From assembly GCA_964638055.1 (NCBI GenBank), contig CAZWXF010000003.1:13206-77205 (forward strand): a stretch of 64,000 nucleotides of DNA, read 5' to 3'. The position numbers and the translations under genes were made by a program. Shown in pieces: positions 63,964 to 64,000 of the stretch (position 1 is the stretch's first letter; each line of letters opens with the position of its first letter). Under the pieces are notes generated by a model that ran no database searches, was not told where the DNA came from, and worked only from the letters and a program-made list of their open reading frames with translations. Source of the stretch: Prado023 sp964638055 (GTDB taxonomy: Bacteria; Actinomycetota; Actinomycetes; S36-B12; CAIYMF01).

Positions 63964-64000
<37 letters not shown>

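Overview
The window is high-GC DNA with GTG starts, ATGA/GTGA gene overlaps and a clearly actinobacterial gene set: a WhiB regulator, bacterial proteasome activator (Bpa), DUF3039, DUF2017-ClpS, GTP-type PEP carboxykinase, and a murI / metallo-beta-lactamase-fold / rph / rdgB run. Several blocks follow mycobacterial gene order as I remember it (the Rv0081-Rv0087 hydrogenase-like locus, the Rv2249c-Rv2251 flavoprotein/TetR/glpD set, the Rv1338-Rv1341 set). It is therefore an actinomycete chromosome; the order or genus cannot be fixed from this sequence. Three 100-N gaps mark a draft assembly.

Layout. 1-8 kb: purD (cut by the window edge), an Old Yellow Enzyme, purA, class II fba, a FAD-linked oxidoreductase, a GDPD phosphodiesterase and pheA. 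7.7-12.7 kb: HAD phosphatase, serS, bpa, zinc alcohol dehydrogenase, a small unknown gene. 12.9-16.7 kb: a two-gene biotin-dependent acyl-CoA carboxylase operon (probably methylcrotonyl-CoA carboxylase) with two tandem palindromic operators at its start. 16.8-20.1 kb: DEAD-box helicase, a small membrane protein, a patatin. 20.2-28.3 kb: an ArsR-type regulator followed by a six-gene membrane complex related to hydrogenase-4, whose large subunit has lost all four NiFe-binding cysteines. 28.4-32 kb: AhpD-like protein, a Nudix-NYN fusion, a ZIP transporter, a MITE-like element and a frameshifted VOC gene. 32.7-33.8 kb: ssrA (tmRNA) and a PII protein. 34-38 kb: alkyl-DHAP-synthase-like flavoprotein, divergent TetR and glpD. 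38-46.4 kb: a GIY-YIG pseudogene, DedA, a minimal zincin, a eukaryote-type tandem phosphofructokinase, PEP carboxykinase and ornithine carbamoyltransferase. 46.5-53.8 kb: WhiB, DUF3039, a GH18-like secreted protein, DUF2017, clpS, murI and the rph/rdgB set. 54-64 kb: a secreted protein, tRNA-Leu, a sulfonate/nitrate-type ABC transporter with an Rrf2 regulator, a peroxiredoxin, a split ThrE exporter, a conserved protein of unknown function, an isoprenylcysteine-methyltransferase-like protein, and half of a tRNA at the right edge.

How it fits together. Central carbon metabolism is well represented (fba, tandem PFK, pckG, glpD), along with purine synthesis and quality control (tmRNA, ClpS, Bpa). 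The least understood unit is the 21.2-28.3 kb complex. It keeps its membrane antiporter-like subunits and a complete Fe-S small subunit but cannot be a hydrogenase, so it belongs with the energy-converting-hydrogenase-related (Ehr) complexes, whose reaction is unknown.

Intergenic DNA carries many copies of a near-palindromic repeat of the type GGTCGAGC-YY-GTCGAGACC. All three assembly gaps lie inside clusters of it, and at each gap the sequence on both sides is identical for 23-31 bases. Two other small structured elements were found: a hairpin shared between the purA and bcp upstream regions, and a 182-bp element with 28-bp inverted ends before the VOC gene.
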